From DATARH01 sp963778385 (GTDB lineage Bacteria; Pseudomonadota; Alphaproteobacteria; ATCC43930; CGMCC-115725): DNA of 64,000 nt. Below the pieces are notes generated by a model. It was not told the origin of the DNA and made no database searches. It saw only the letters and a program-made list of their open reading frames with translations. Both the position numbers and the translations under genes were made by a program. The stretch is from positions 186,001-250,000 of the forward strand of contig CAVZUA010000002.1 of NCBI GenBank assembly GCA_963778385.1. Reading direction: 5' to 3'. Positions 48,831 through 56,802 of the stretch are shown in pieces (position 1 is the stretch's first letter; every line of letters starts with the position of its first letter).

Positions 48831-49313
48831 ATGACCGATCGAATCAGCGATAAAACCTATGGGCAAGTCAGCGTCGAGACGCAGAAGGAGATGACGGGCC
48901 TGGAATTTGTCGAAGGTCTAGCGAATGGCACGCTGCCCCTCAACACGATGGCCGAGACCCTGGGCTACGACATTGTGGAGGCTGAGCGCGGACGCGTCGT
49001 GATCACCGCCGAACCGAAGGATACCCATCTAAATCCCGCGGGGACCGTGCATGGCGGTCTCGCGGCGACGATGCTCGATAGCTGCATGGGCCTCGCGATT
49101 CACTCGATGCTCGACAAGGGCATCGGCTCAACGACCCTGGAGTTCAAGATTTCTTTCATCCGGCCGATCACGCCGGAAATGGGGGTGATCCGCGCCGCAG
49201 GGACGGTCATCAATCAAGGCCGCCGCGTCGGCACCGCCGAAGGCCGCGTTACTGATCAACGCGGCCGGCTGCTTGTGCACGGCACGACCACCTGCCTGAT
49301 TTTTGAGGCGTGA
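48831..49313 (+). CDS. PaaI-family hotdog thioesterase
   Basis: 160-aa protein of the PaaI/YdiI acyl-CoA thioesterase group. Seen: HLNPAGTVHGGLAATMLDSCMGLAIHS in the conserved helix (HGG motif with Asp), then TTLEFKISFIRPIT and GRRVGTAEGRVTDQRGRLLVHGTTTC, all typical. Divergent from the gene at 48717. Substrate acyl group unknown. Confidence 0.9.
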   Translation: MTDRISDKTYGQVSVETQKEMTGLEFVEGLANGTLPLNTMAETLGYDIVEAERGRVVITAEPKDTHLNPAGTVHGGLAATMLDSCMGLAIHSMLDKGIGSTTLEFKISFIRPITPEMGVIRAAGTVINQGRRVGTAEGRVTDQRGRLLVHGTTTCLIFEA

Positions 49314-49340
49314 GCCCATAGGAGACCGCGACTTAATATT

Positions 49341-49366
49341 GGCGGATGACGCTGCGCTTATCCGCC
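49341..49366. repeat. short dyad repeat between convergent genes
   Basis: GGCGGAT and ATCCGCC flank a 12-nt centre gacgctgcgctt. This type of palindrome is common between convergent genes in proteobacteria and likely acts as a two-way terminator for the thioesterase and acetyltransferase genes. Confidence 0.5.
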
Positions 49367-49384
49367 CTACAACACCAACCTGAG

Positions 49385-49991
49385 TTACGGCCGGGTTTCG
49401 CCGGTAGCGAGTGGCCATTTGTAGCGGTCGAAGGTGAGGCCGACAATTTCCATTTGGCCGTCGGCGCGTGCACCGGAGCGTTTGGCGAGGCGGCGCGAGC
49501 GAGTGTTGTACGGCAGGATGGCGGAGATCGCGTAGGACAGATGCAGCACGTCGCGGGCGTAATCGCGGATGCAGCATGCCGCTTCGCTCGCGAAACCCTG
49601 GCCCCAGACCGCCGGGTCGAAGGTGTAGCCGAGCTCGCATTCGTAAGTCAGCGCGACACCGGTGGGCAGGCCGTCGCGGCCGAACCAGCCTTTGCGCGGC
49701 CCTTGTTTGGGCGTTGCGGTTTCGACAATCAGCTCCATCAAGCCGCAGCGGCCGATCAGCGCGCCGTCTTCCTTACGTAGCACCGCGAGATAGCCAAGCG
49801 CCTGCTGCTCGTAAGTCACCAGCGTGCCGTGCAGCCAGCGCGCGGTTTCGTCGGGCGTGCGCGGCCGGCCTTCGGGCCAGAGACCTTGCGCCACCTCGGG
49901 CAGCGCGTGGATGCGGGAGATCGTCCGGCACCACCCGCCGCAGCACGAGGCGGGCGGTCTCGAGCCGGTCGGTGCCGTGGGCGAGGGTCAC
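49385..49991 (-). pseudogene. GNAT-family acetyltransferase with frameshift near the start
   Basis: N-acetyltransferase of the ribosomal-protein-type GNAT group. The first part (TDRLETARLVLRRVVPDDL) is in one frame and the rest (RIHALPEVAQGLWPEGRP onward, with LGYTFDPAVWGQGFASEAA as the acetyl-CoA loop) is in another. An inserted base or a two-base loss near 49917 explains this. If repaired it is about 201 aa, normal for the family. It follows the ThDP gene almost directly and may be coupled to it. Confidence 0.75.
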
Positions 49992-49994
49992 ACC

Positions 49995-51803
49995 TCAGCG
50001 CCGCGAATAATGCGAACCCATGCTGGTGGCGTAGCCGGGCTCGACGCGGACATCGACCAGGACGACGCCGCCGGCTTCGACCGTCTCGATGGCCTGGCGC
50101 AGCGTGCGGACCAGTTCGGCGGGGTCGCGCACCGGGCCGTAGCCGGTGGCGCCCTGGCCGCGCGCCAGGGTCGCGAGGTCGGGTTCGGGGTCGGCGATGC
50201 GCTGGCCGATCCAACGGTTTTGCACCGGGCGCTCGCGCTGGCGGGCCATGCGGTCCTGGTGCAGCTCGTCGTTGAAGAACGAGTTGTTGTTGGCGACGAC
50301 GATCAGCACCGGGATGCGGTAATGCACCGCCGTCCACAACGCGGTGACACCCATCAGCGTGTCGCCGTCGCCGAGCACCGCCACCGGCAGCCGGCTGCTG
50401 CCGCGGAGGGCGAGCGCGGCGCCGACCGCCATCCCCGGCCCGCCGCCGATCCCGCCGCCGCCGTCGCCGCCGAGCATGTCGAGCGGGTGGCTGGTCTCCC
50501 AGGCGTGTCCGCCCCAGGCGAGCGGGGTGCGGATGAGGCAGGTGGTGCGGCCGCCGATCGCCTCGCGCAGCGCACCGGCGAGCGACACCGGGGTGATGAC
50601 GTGAGCCACTGTCCCTGGCGGCGGCTCCGGCGCGGCTTCGGCCGGCGGGGACGAAGCCGCCGGACGCGGCGGACGCTGCTTGATCAACGGCAGCAGCGCC
50701 GCGACCGCGACATCGGGCGCCACCGCGAGATGGATGTCGGTCGGCGGCAGGCCCTGATAGTCCATGCTCCAGCCGTTATGCAGTTGGTGGTCGAGCGAGG
50801 CCAGGATGACCTTGGCCTTGACCGGCTCGTCGCCGCAGGCGGTCTTGAGCGCGCCGCCGAGATCGACCCAGTCGAGGCTGAGGATCACATCGGCCTCGCG
50901 CAACAGCTCCAGGGCCTCGGGGCTTGGCTGGTTGCCCGCCGGCGGGCCTTGGAGCCGGTGCGCGGTCGGGAAGCCGGAGCCGGTCTTGGGATCGGTCATC
51001 ACCGTGGCGTCGAGCGCCTCGGCGAGCTGCACCCGCCGCGCCCAGGCTTCTTCGCTGCGGCCAAAGCGGCCGACCATGATCACCGGGCGCTCGGCCTTGT
51101 CGAGGAGCGCCGCCGCCTCGGCGAGCGCGGCGGGATCGGGCGCGGCGGGGGCCGGGGCCTTGAAGCGCTCGGCACTGGGCAGCGCCGGCAGGTCGCCGAT
51201 GCGGGTCTCCTGCAGCGCCGCGTCAAAGCACACATAAACCGGGCCCTGCGGCGCGGTGGTCGCCATCTTGTAGGCGCGCAGCACGGATTCCGGCACCGCG
51301 CCGACCGAATTGGGCTGATCGTCCCATTTGGTGTAGTTGCGGACGAGAGCGCCCTGGTCGGCGGCGGTGTGTATCCAGTCGATCCACGGCCGGCGCTGGT
51401 CGGCGGCGACGGGTCCGGTGGCGCCGAACAGGATCACCGGCACCCGATCGCACCAGGCGTTGAAGATCGCCATCGTCGCGTGCATCAGCCCGACATTGCT
51501 GTGGACGATCGCGCCCATTGGCTTCCCCGCTACCTTGGCGTAGCCATGGGCGATCGCCACCGCATGCTCCTCGTGCAGGCAGAGCAGCATCTGCGGCTCG
51601 GTGTTGCCGAGCAGGTTGACGAGGCTGTCGTGCAGGCCGCGATACGAGGCGCCGGGGTTGAGCGCGACATAGGGCAGCCCGATCTCGCGCAGCATCAGCG
51701 CCATCACGTCGCTGCCCCAGTAATCGCCGGTCTCGTTGGCGAGCGCCGGGCGCTCGACGACGGCGGGTCCCTGTCCTTTAGCCGCTTGGCCTGTGTCGCT
51801 CAT
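49995..51803 (-). CDS. thiamine diphosphate-dependent enzyme (acetolactate synthase/benzoylformate decarboxylase type)
   Basis: 602-aa ThDP enzyme. Seen: the N-terminal catalytic Glu in LCLHEEHAVAIAHGYAKVAG, a central Rossmann domain with PVIMVGRFGRSEEAW, and the ThDP/Mg site GDGDTLMGVTALWTAVHYR with its Asn in VVANNNSFFND. The family includes decarboxylases and carboligases for 2-oxo acids. The usual ilvN partner is missing, so it is not a classical acetolactate synthase; a role in degrading a 2-oxo acid is more likely. A Pro/Ala-rich linker lies near residue 385. Confidence 0.85.
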   Translation of the reverse strand: MSDTGQAAKGQGPAVVERPALANETGDYWGSDVMALMLREIGLPYVALNPGASYRGLHDSLVNLLGNTEPQMLLCLHEEHAVAIAHGYAKVAGKPMGAIVHSNVGLMHATMAIFNAWCDRVPVILFGATGPVAADQRRPWIDWIHTAADQGALVRNYTKWDDQPNSVGAVPESVLRAYKMATTAPQGPVYVCFDAALQETRIGDLPALPSAERFKAPAPAAPDPAALAEAAALLDKAERPVIMVGRFGRSEEAWARRVQLAEALDATVMTDPKTGSGFPTAHRLQGPPAGNQPSPEALELLREADVILSLDWVDLGGALKTACGDEPVKAKVILASLDHQLHNGWSMDYQGLPPTDIHLAVAPDVAVAALLPLIKQRPPRPAASSPPAEAAPEPPPGTVAHVITPVSLAGALREAIGGRTTCLIRTPLAWGGHAWETSHPLDMLGGDGGGGIGGGPGMAVGAALALRGSSRLPVAVLGDGDTLMGVTALWTAVHYRIPVLIVVANNNSFFNDELHQDRMARQRERPVQNRWIGQRIADPEPDLATLARGQGATGYGPVRDPAELVRTLRQAIETVEAGGVVLVDVRVEPGYATSMGSHYSRR

Positions 51804-52051
51804 GGCGTTTTGCCCCGTTGGTGCGGAGGCGTCTCGATTAGCCGAGGCTCACGGGGAATGCCAGGGGTTTGGCAGCCGGCAGGAAGTGGAAGCGCTTGTG
51901 CCGGCCTCCACCCTAACCCTCCCCCGTGGCCACGGGGGAGGGAGATTTGCAGCGCAGGCTGCAAATGGGAGGGGGCCGGCACCGGGCTGAAGACGCACGG
52001 CAAAACGGGGCCGCGGCCAAGCCGCGACCCCGCCTAGCGGTTGGTCGGCCG
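51804..52051. other. intergenic region with palindromic repeats
   Basis: About 250 nt between two minus-strand genes. It contains the repeat listed next; no gene is seen. Confidence 0.5.
51917..51964. repeat. palindromic repeat, REP-like
   Basis: A perfect 26-nt palindrome at 51917-51942 (half-site CCCTCCCCCGTGG) followed by a second hairpin TTGCAGC-gcag-GCTGCAA at 51947-51964. The CCCTCCCCCG core is the same as in the large inverted repeat at 59665-59767, so this is a dispersed repeat family of this genome. It may also end transcription of the gene to its right. Confidence 0.7.
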
Positions 52052-52405
52052 TTACGACTTGGGATGGCCGGCGGTCACGCGATCCTTGATCTTGGCGTAT
52101 TCGGCGTCGGAGAGGACCTTCTTCGACACCAGATCGGCCGGGTCCTTGTAGGGGCGGCCCTGGACGATCTTCGCCGCGTCGGCGTCGGTCATGCCGGGCA
52201 GCGCCTTGAGGTCGGTGGCGCTGGCGCTGTTGATGTCGACCATCGCGCCTTTGGTGGCGACCGTGCTCTGCGGCGCGGAGGCGGGATGGGTCGGCGCGGT
52301 CGCGGCCGGGGACTGCGACGGGGCCATCGCGGCGGGCTCGGCGGCCAGCACCGGGCCGGCGATGGTCAACGCGAGAAGGCTGATCGGCAGGCGGGAGAAC
52401 TTCAT
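52052..52405 (-). CDS. exported helix-hairpin-helix protein (ComEA-like)
   Basis: 117-aa protein: signal peptide MKFSRLPISLLALTIAGPVLA, an Ala/Pro-rich linker, then a ComEA-type helix-hairpin-helix pair (VDINSASATDLKALPGMTDAD, AAKIVQGRPYKDPADLVSK). ComEA proteins bind double-stranded DNA in the periplasm for uptake, but many bacteria have stand-alone members of unknown role. No other competence gene is nearby. Confidence 0.87.
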   Translation of the reverse strand: MKFSRLPISLLALTIAGPVLAAEPAAMAPSQSPAATAPTHPASAPQSTVATKGAMVDINSASATDLKALPGMTDADAAKIVQGRPYKDPADLVSKKVLSDAEYAKIKDRVTAGHPKS

Positions 52406-52647
52406 GGTTTATCTCCACAGGAAAGACGAATGGTTTCGTCCTGCTCAGAACGCGCTGTCTTTCGCGCTTCTTCCGAAGTCACGGAAAGATCACAAGTGTG
52501 ATTTTTTGGCCGTAATTGCCGGCACGAGGGAATAAAATTCCGGCCTTCAAGTAACCGTCAGCGCGGCAAGGCGCTTGGCGGGTGCAACCAAAGCGTCGCA
52601 TATGCCTCTCTATATAATCTGCCAAGATCAGTGCACGGGGGATGCGG
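52406..52647. promoter_or_regulatory. divergent intergenic region
   Basis: About 240 nt between the HhH protein gene (minus) and the CorA-like gene (plus). TATAAT at 52613 is a good -10 for the plus gene, but no proper -35 lies 17 nt before it. The central part is AT-rich. Confidence 0.35.
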
Positions 52648-54318
52648 ATGGACGATGTGACGAGCCCGGTGACAGGCGAACCGCAGCCGGGTGCCGGGAG
52701 CGGCCGCGACGCCCGCGTCAGGCATTTCCGCCAGATCCTGTTGTGGCCGATCTACCTGATCCCGCCGGCCGACCAACCGGACCTGCCCGACTATGCGCAG
52801 CGGCTGCTCGATCTGGCGCCGGCGGGGATGTGGCGCGAGGTGTCGGACGAGTTCACCGCCGATCCAACCGATTTCCAGGAACGCCACTACAACGAGTTTG
52901 TCGCTTTCCTGCCGGCGGTGCAGCGGTTTCTTTACGGCCGCGGCGCCACCGGTACGGATGTCGGCGCCGTCGGTACGCCGATCCGCGTCCTGCGGCGGAC
53001 GGATATCGCGCGGACACGGGTCCAGCTGCGCCGCGGCGATGCCCCGGCCCTGTTCGAGGTCGCGCATGCCGACCTCTATTTCTTCTTCGATATCGATGTC
53101 GCGGTGTTGGCGCTGGAAATCCACGCCGACGATCTGCCGCTCGACCTCGCGCAGGAGGTGATGTTTCAGTTCGGCCGCGCCTATCCGTCGTACTGGGAAG
53201 CGGACGGGAAAGCCGGCCATTGCCCGGCGCGGGTCGAGTGGCTCGACGCGGGCGGCGCGGTGCTGGCGGTGTCCGATTACGAGGACCGCCGCAAATACCT
53301 CAATTTCACCGCGACGCACCGGGCGGTCTGCGTCTCGGCGCATTGGGACTATCTGCTGCAGCCGCTGGCGTTGGCCAATGGCGGCCGCGAAGGGCCGTTC
53401 GCCTACCGCCAGCTCGAATACCACCGGATGCCGCTGATGGCCTATCTCGCGGTCGACGATCCGCGGCAGCTGAGCGACGCGGATATGGCCCGCTTGGGCG
53501 CGGCCAGCGGTCCGCCGGGCCGCGAGCGTCATCACGGCGCAGAAGAGCGCTATCCGCATTTCGATGCGCAATACGATTCCGGGCGGTTTCACGAAATCCG
53601 CGACAGGCGCAACTCGGGCACGCGATACCTGGCATCGGCGCGCGCCCTGGTCATCGTCGGCGATGCCCGCAACACGCTCTTCGCCGATCTCGACCACGGT
53701 GCGCTGTCGCGCTTTCGGCACCAGGATTTTCTGCTCTACCTGATCGCGCATTTTCACCGCGCCGCGCTACTGATGTTCTCCGACCGGCTGGCCGAGGCGG
53801 TCGGACAGCTCGACATGCGCGATGCCGACGCGGTGCAAGGGTTTCGCCGCGTCACGCGCGAAGCCCTCGAAACCTTCCTGCGCTTCACCCATCGGTACTG
53901 GTTCTCGCAGGTGAGCGACCAGGCGGAAACCGCGGAGCTGTTCGAGCGCTGCCGGCAGGATTTGGCGCTCGACCGGCTCTACGCCGACGTCCGCCAGGAA
54001 GTGCAGGACATGAGCCAATACCTCGAAAACGAGGCGATGCGCCGGCAGAACGAAACCATCGTGCGGCTGACCGTGGTGACGATTTTCGGCCTGATCGGTA
54101 CGGTGGCCACCGGTTTTTTGGGAATGAACCTGTTCGCCTACAGCGACGAAACCCCGTTGACCAAATTGTGGCTGTTCGCCGTCGTCACCGTGCCGACGGT
54201 CGCCGTCATGTTCCTGATGATCCGCAAATCGCGGCAGCTGTCGGAATTCCTCGACGCCATATCCGCCGAGGAATGGAGCTTGTTCAGGAAGCTGAAGCGG
54301 CTTGGGCGCGGCAATTAG
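52648..54318 (+). CDS. CorA-like divalent cation transporter
   Basis: 556-aa protein with a large cytoplasmic N-terminal domain, a long helix region (residues ~400-465), and two C-terminal membrane helices. The signature of the CorA family, GMN, is present after the first helix end (GFLGMNLFAYS) and the second helix is LWLFAVVTVPTVAVMFLMI. The cytoplasmic domain is larger than in standard CorA, so this is a divergent member. ATG 52648 was chosen because GGGGG lies 6 nt upstream; ATG 52642 directly follows it. Magnesium or cobalt transport is likely, the exact ion open. Confidence 0.82.
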   Translation: MDDVTSPVTGEPQPGAGSGRDARVRHFRQILLWPIYLIPPADQPDLPDYAQRLLDLAPAGMWREVSDEFTADPTDFQERHYNEFVAFLPAVQRFLYGRGATGTDVGAVGTPIRVLRRTDIARTRVQLRRGDAPALFEVAHADLYFFFDIDVAVLALEIHADDLPLDLAQEVMFQFGRAYPSYWEADGKAGHCPARVEWLDAGGAVLAVSDYEDRRKYLNFTATHRAVCVSAHWDYLLQPLALANGGREGPFAYRQLEYHRMPLMAYLAVDDPRQLSDADMARLGAASGPPGRERHHGAEERYPHFDAQYDSGRFHEIRDRRNSGTRYLASARALVIVGDARNTLFADLDHGALSRFRHQDFLLYLIAHFHRAALLMFSDRLAEAVGQLDMRDADAVQGFRRVTREALETFLRFTHRYWFSQVSDQAETAELFERCRQDLALDRLYADVRQEVQDMSQYLENEAMRRQNETIVRLTVVTIFGLIGTVATGFLGMNLFAYSDETPLTKLWLFAVVTVPTVAVMFLMIRKSRQLSEFLDAISAEEWSLFRKLKRLGRGN

Positions 54319-54329
54319 CGTTGAGTTTC

Positions 54330-54560
54330 TTACGCGCTCGGACTGGCCGGCGGCGCGCCCGGCTTGGGGCGCTTGCGGAATGCGACCCAGAACAGGAAAC
54401 CCGCGAGCCCCAGGATCGCCGCGGCGATCGGCAACGCGATAAAGGCGGCGTCGCCGAATTGGCGGTCGGTGGCGATGGCGATCCCGGCGATCAGAAAGCA
54501 CCCGCCCGGCAGCAGCAGGAGGATGGCGAAGATCAGCGCCGCGACCTGACCGCCGGTCAC
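54330..54560 (-). CDS. small membrane protein coupled to the radical SAM gene
   Basis: 76-aa protein with two membrane helices (VAALIFAILLLLPGGCFLIAG and an IALPIAAAILGLAGFLFWVAF segment, in parts) and a basic Pro-rich tail. It starts with GTG overlapping the stop of the radical SAM gene (GTGA), which decides the start and ties it to that operon. It converges with the CorA-like gene. Function unknown. Confidence 0.65.
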   Translation of the reverse strand: MTGGQVAALIFAILLLLPGGCFLIAGIAIATDRQFGDAAFIALPIAAAILGLAGFLFWVAFRKRPKPGAPPASPSA

Positions 54561-55996
54561 GCGGATGCCCTCGGGCCGCCGGCGAGCCCGGGCCGGTGCA
54601 ACATGTTGTAGGTGTCGAACGGGATGATGCGGCCGTCGCCGGTGACGAAATGGATGCAGGAGCGCTTGACCCCGGCGAGGCAGAAATTGAAGCGGTCGAG
54701 AAAGCTCACCACTGTCACCCGGAACACCCGGTCGTAGCCGATCGCCGCCGGCGCCTCGACCAACGGCAGGCAACACAGCACCTCGTGCAACACATTGGCC
54801 GATTGCTGGCCGGCGCAGGAGAGCGACAGCAGCTCGATCAGCAACTGGCGCATCTCCGGCCTGCCCTCGAAGGTGACGGAATTGGGCGCCGCCTGGACCA
54901 GCACTTCCTGCGGGAAAAGATGGGTCAGCGGCTGGATGCGCCCGTCGGCGCGCATCCCGTAGCCGATCGAGATCGCCTCGGGATTGCACGGCAAGGGGAT
55001 CATGTCGTCCTCGCCGAAGACGCCCCACTGGTCGATGATCGCGCGGCGGATTTCCGACAGCACGATGCGGTCGCGCGCGGGGTCGAAGCCGTCATTGCGG
55101 CCCGCATCCTGTACCGGCTGGAAGGTCACGCCGCGGACGCACGGCCGGCTTTGCGCGAAGCGCAACACGTCGCCGATCTCATCGTCGTTGACGCCCTTGC
55201 GAACGACGCAGACCAGCGTCGTCGAAATCCCCGCCGCGTCGAGCGCGTCGAGCGCCCGCTCGCGCACGCGGCGCAGGTCGGCGCCGCGGATGGTGCGCAG
55301 CGCCTGTTCGGAGAGCGCGTCAAACTGCAGGTAGACCTCGAACGCGCGTTTCACCTCGGCGAGCGCGGCGACAAAATCCGGGTCGTTGGCGATGCGGATG
55401 CCGTTGGTGTTGAGCATCACGTGGCGGATCGGCCGCGCCTGTGCGGCGCGGATGATATCGAGGATTTGCGGGTGCAGGGTCGGCTCGCCGCCGGAAATCT
55501 GCAGCAGGTCGGGCTGGCCCTCGCTCTCGACCAGGAGATCGAGCATCGCCTCGATCTCGGCTAGGCTGCGCTGCCCGGTCAGCGTCGGCGACGAGCTCGC
55601 GAAACAGGTCGGGCAGGTCAGGTTGCAATGCTCGTTGACCTCGAGCAGCGCCAGGCAGGAATGCTGTTCGTGATCGGGGCAGAGCCCGCAATCGTACGGG
55701 CAGCCGTGTTCGGTCCTGGTGTGGAATTTGAGCGGCACATCGCCGGGCTTGAGGAAATCCCGGCAGCGCTTCCAGTAGCGCGCTTCGCTCGACACTAGCG
55801 TCTTCTGGACGCCGTGGGCGGCGCAGCGCTTGAGGTAATAGACCGCCTGCCCCTCCTCGATGATCTTCGCCGGGACGAGCTTCAGGCAGGTCTCGCACAT
55901 CGAGGTGGTCTGGCCGAGAAAGACATAGGGGCGCGGCTTGCGCACCGGCGCGGCGACGCTCGGCGAAGGTTCAAGGACGGACAACGACATGGGCAC
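54557..55996 (-). CDS. radical SAM enzyme of the tetraether-synthase (Tes/MJ0619) type
   Basis: 479-aa radical SAM protein. Seen in order: an N-terminal Cys pair CETC (34/37), rubredoxin-like; Cys58; a cluster-like group at C99, C103, C106 and C114; then the SAM cluster HCNLTCPTCF (C124, C128, C131), ISGGEPTLHP, and LNTNGIRI. Extra clusters beside the radical SAM one match the archaeal Tes plan, in which this enzyme joins lipid chains to make membrane-spanning tetraethers; bacterial relatives exist. Here the substrate would be a bacterial lipid, which is inference. The gene follows an Lgt-like membrane protein gene (26-nt overlap) and is coupled to a small membrane protein gene. Confidence 0.78.
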   Translation of the reverse strand: MPMSLSVLEPSPSVAAPVRKPRPYVFLGQTTSMCETCLKLVPAKIIEEGQAVYYLKRCAAHGVQKTLVSSEARYWKRCRDFLKPGDVPLKFHTRTEHGCPYDCGLCPDHEQHSCLALLEVNEHCNLTCPTCFASSSPTLTGQRSLAEIEAMLDLLVESEGQPDLLQISGGEPTLHPQILDIIRAAQARPIRHVMLNTNGIRIANDPDFVAALAEVKRAFEVYLQFDALSEQALRTIRGADLRRVRERALDALDAAGISTTLVCVVRKGVNDDEIGDVLRFAQSRPCVRGVTFQPVQDAGRNDGFDPARDRIVLSEIRRAIIDQWGVFGEDDMIPLPCNPEAISIGYGMRADGRIQPLTHLFPQEVLVQAAPNSVTFEGRPEMRQLLIELLSLSCAGQQSANVLHEVLCCLPLVEAPAAIGYDRVFRVTVVSFLDRFNFCLAGVKRSCIHFVTGDGRIIPFDTYNMLHRPGLAGGPRASA

Positions 55997-56675
55997 TCAG
56001 CTCCCGTCGAGCGAAAATAACCGCATAGGCGATCAACGCCAGCGACAATAGGTGGAATACGTTGAAAGGCCCGACCACCGTTCCATACGGCTTGAGAAAT
56101 TCCCAGGCGAAACGCTGCGCGGCGTAGACGCCGACAAACAGATAGAAGCCGGTCTGCCGCGCAGCGGCGTTGCCCTGCCGAAGCAACAGCAGGAAGACCG
56201 CGAGGAAAACCGCCATTGTCGACGACTCGTAGAGCTGCACCGGATGACGCGGCACGCCGTCGCCGAAATCGACGCCCCAAGGCAGCGCGGTCGGCGTGCC
56301 GTAGGTCATGTCGTCGAGCCCGGCGAGGAAGCAGCCGATCCGCCCGACGGCGATCGCCGCCGCCAGCGGCGCCACAAAGCGCAGCCCGGTCGAGCCGCGG
56401 ATGCCGGCCGAGTGCTTCAGCATCTCGATACCGACAATGCCGCCGGCGATGGCGCCCTCGATGCTGCGGGCGATACCGGCAACACCGGTCAGCCACAGGT
56501 TGAGCGAACCGAAGAGATAAGCGCCGATGGTCGCGCCCGCCGCGCCGGCGGCGATGTAGCGCGAATGCACGCGCCACGGCTCGGCGGGAAGGCCGCTCGC
56601 CGCCACCGGGCAGAGCCGATAAACGACGAGCGCCGCGATCAGCGCCAGCAGATCGAACAGGCTATGAATCAGCAA
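55971..56675 (-). CDS. Lgt-like membrane protein (prolipoprotein diacylglyceryl transferase family)
   Basis: 234-aa membrane protein with about seven helices and the Lgt-family outline: GRIGCFLAG at the place of the GRxGNF motif, RHPVQLYES as the HPxQLYE motif, and RFAWEFLKPY with the R-x3-E pair. The Asn of GRxGNF is replaced by Cys, so canonical lipoprotein modification is doubtful. Start at TTG 56675 (LIHSLFDLLAL) is chosen for the GGAAGG site upstream and the family-typical opening; longer versions start in poor coding sequence. First gene of an operon with the radical SAM enzyme, suggesting a phospholipid- or glycerol-lipid-related reaction. Confidence 0.78.
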   Translation of the reverse strand: MLIHSLFDLLALIAALVVYRLCPVAASGLPAEPWRVHSRYIAAGAAGATIGAYLFGSLNLWLTGVAGIARSIEGAIAGGIVGIEMLKHSAGIRGSTGLRFVAPLAAAIAVGRIGCFLAGLDDMTYGTPTALPWGVDFGDGVPRHPVQLYESSTMAVFLAVFLLLLRQGNAAARQTGFYLFVGVYAAQRFAWEFLKPYGTVVGPFNVFHLLSLALIAYAVIFARRELSAHVVVRP

Positions 56676-56802
56676 TCGATGATCCTTCCCAGACTTCAGA
56701 GTCCTCTGGCGCAATCGGCGCGGTTGATGCATAGGAAGCCGGCGCAAACCGGCGGTGCAAGAGCGGCGCGCGAGTTGAGCAAAGCAGGGGGAGGGTTTGT
56801 TG

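Noticed and set aside
49824..52037. 737-codon plus-strand frame over the ThDP enzyme and acetyltransferase
   Set aside because: Its product is low-complexity Arg/Gly/Ala/Asp-rich, and the opposite strand has clear catalytic motifs.
52575..54611. 678-codon frame overlapping the CorA-like gene
   Set aside because: Arg/Pro-rich shadow; the GMN motif and membrane helices are in the other frame.
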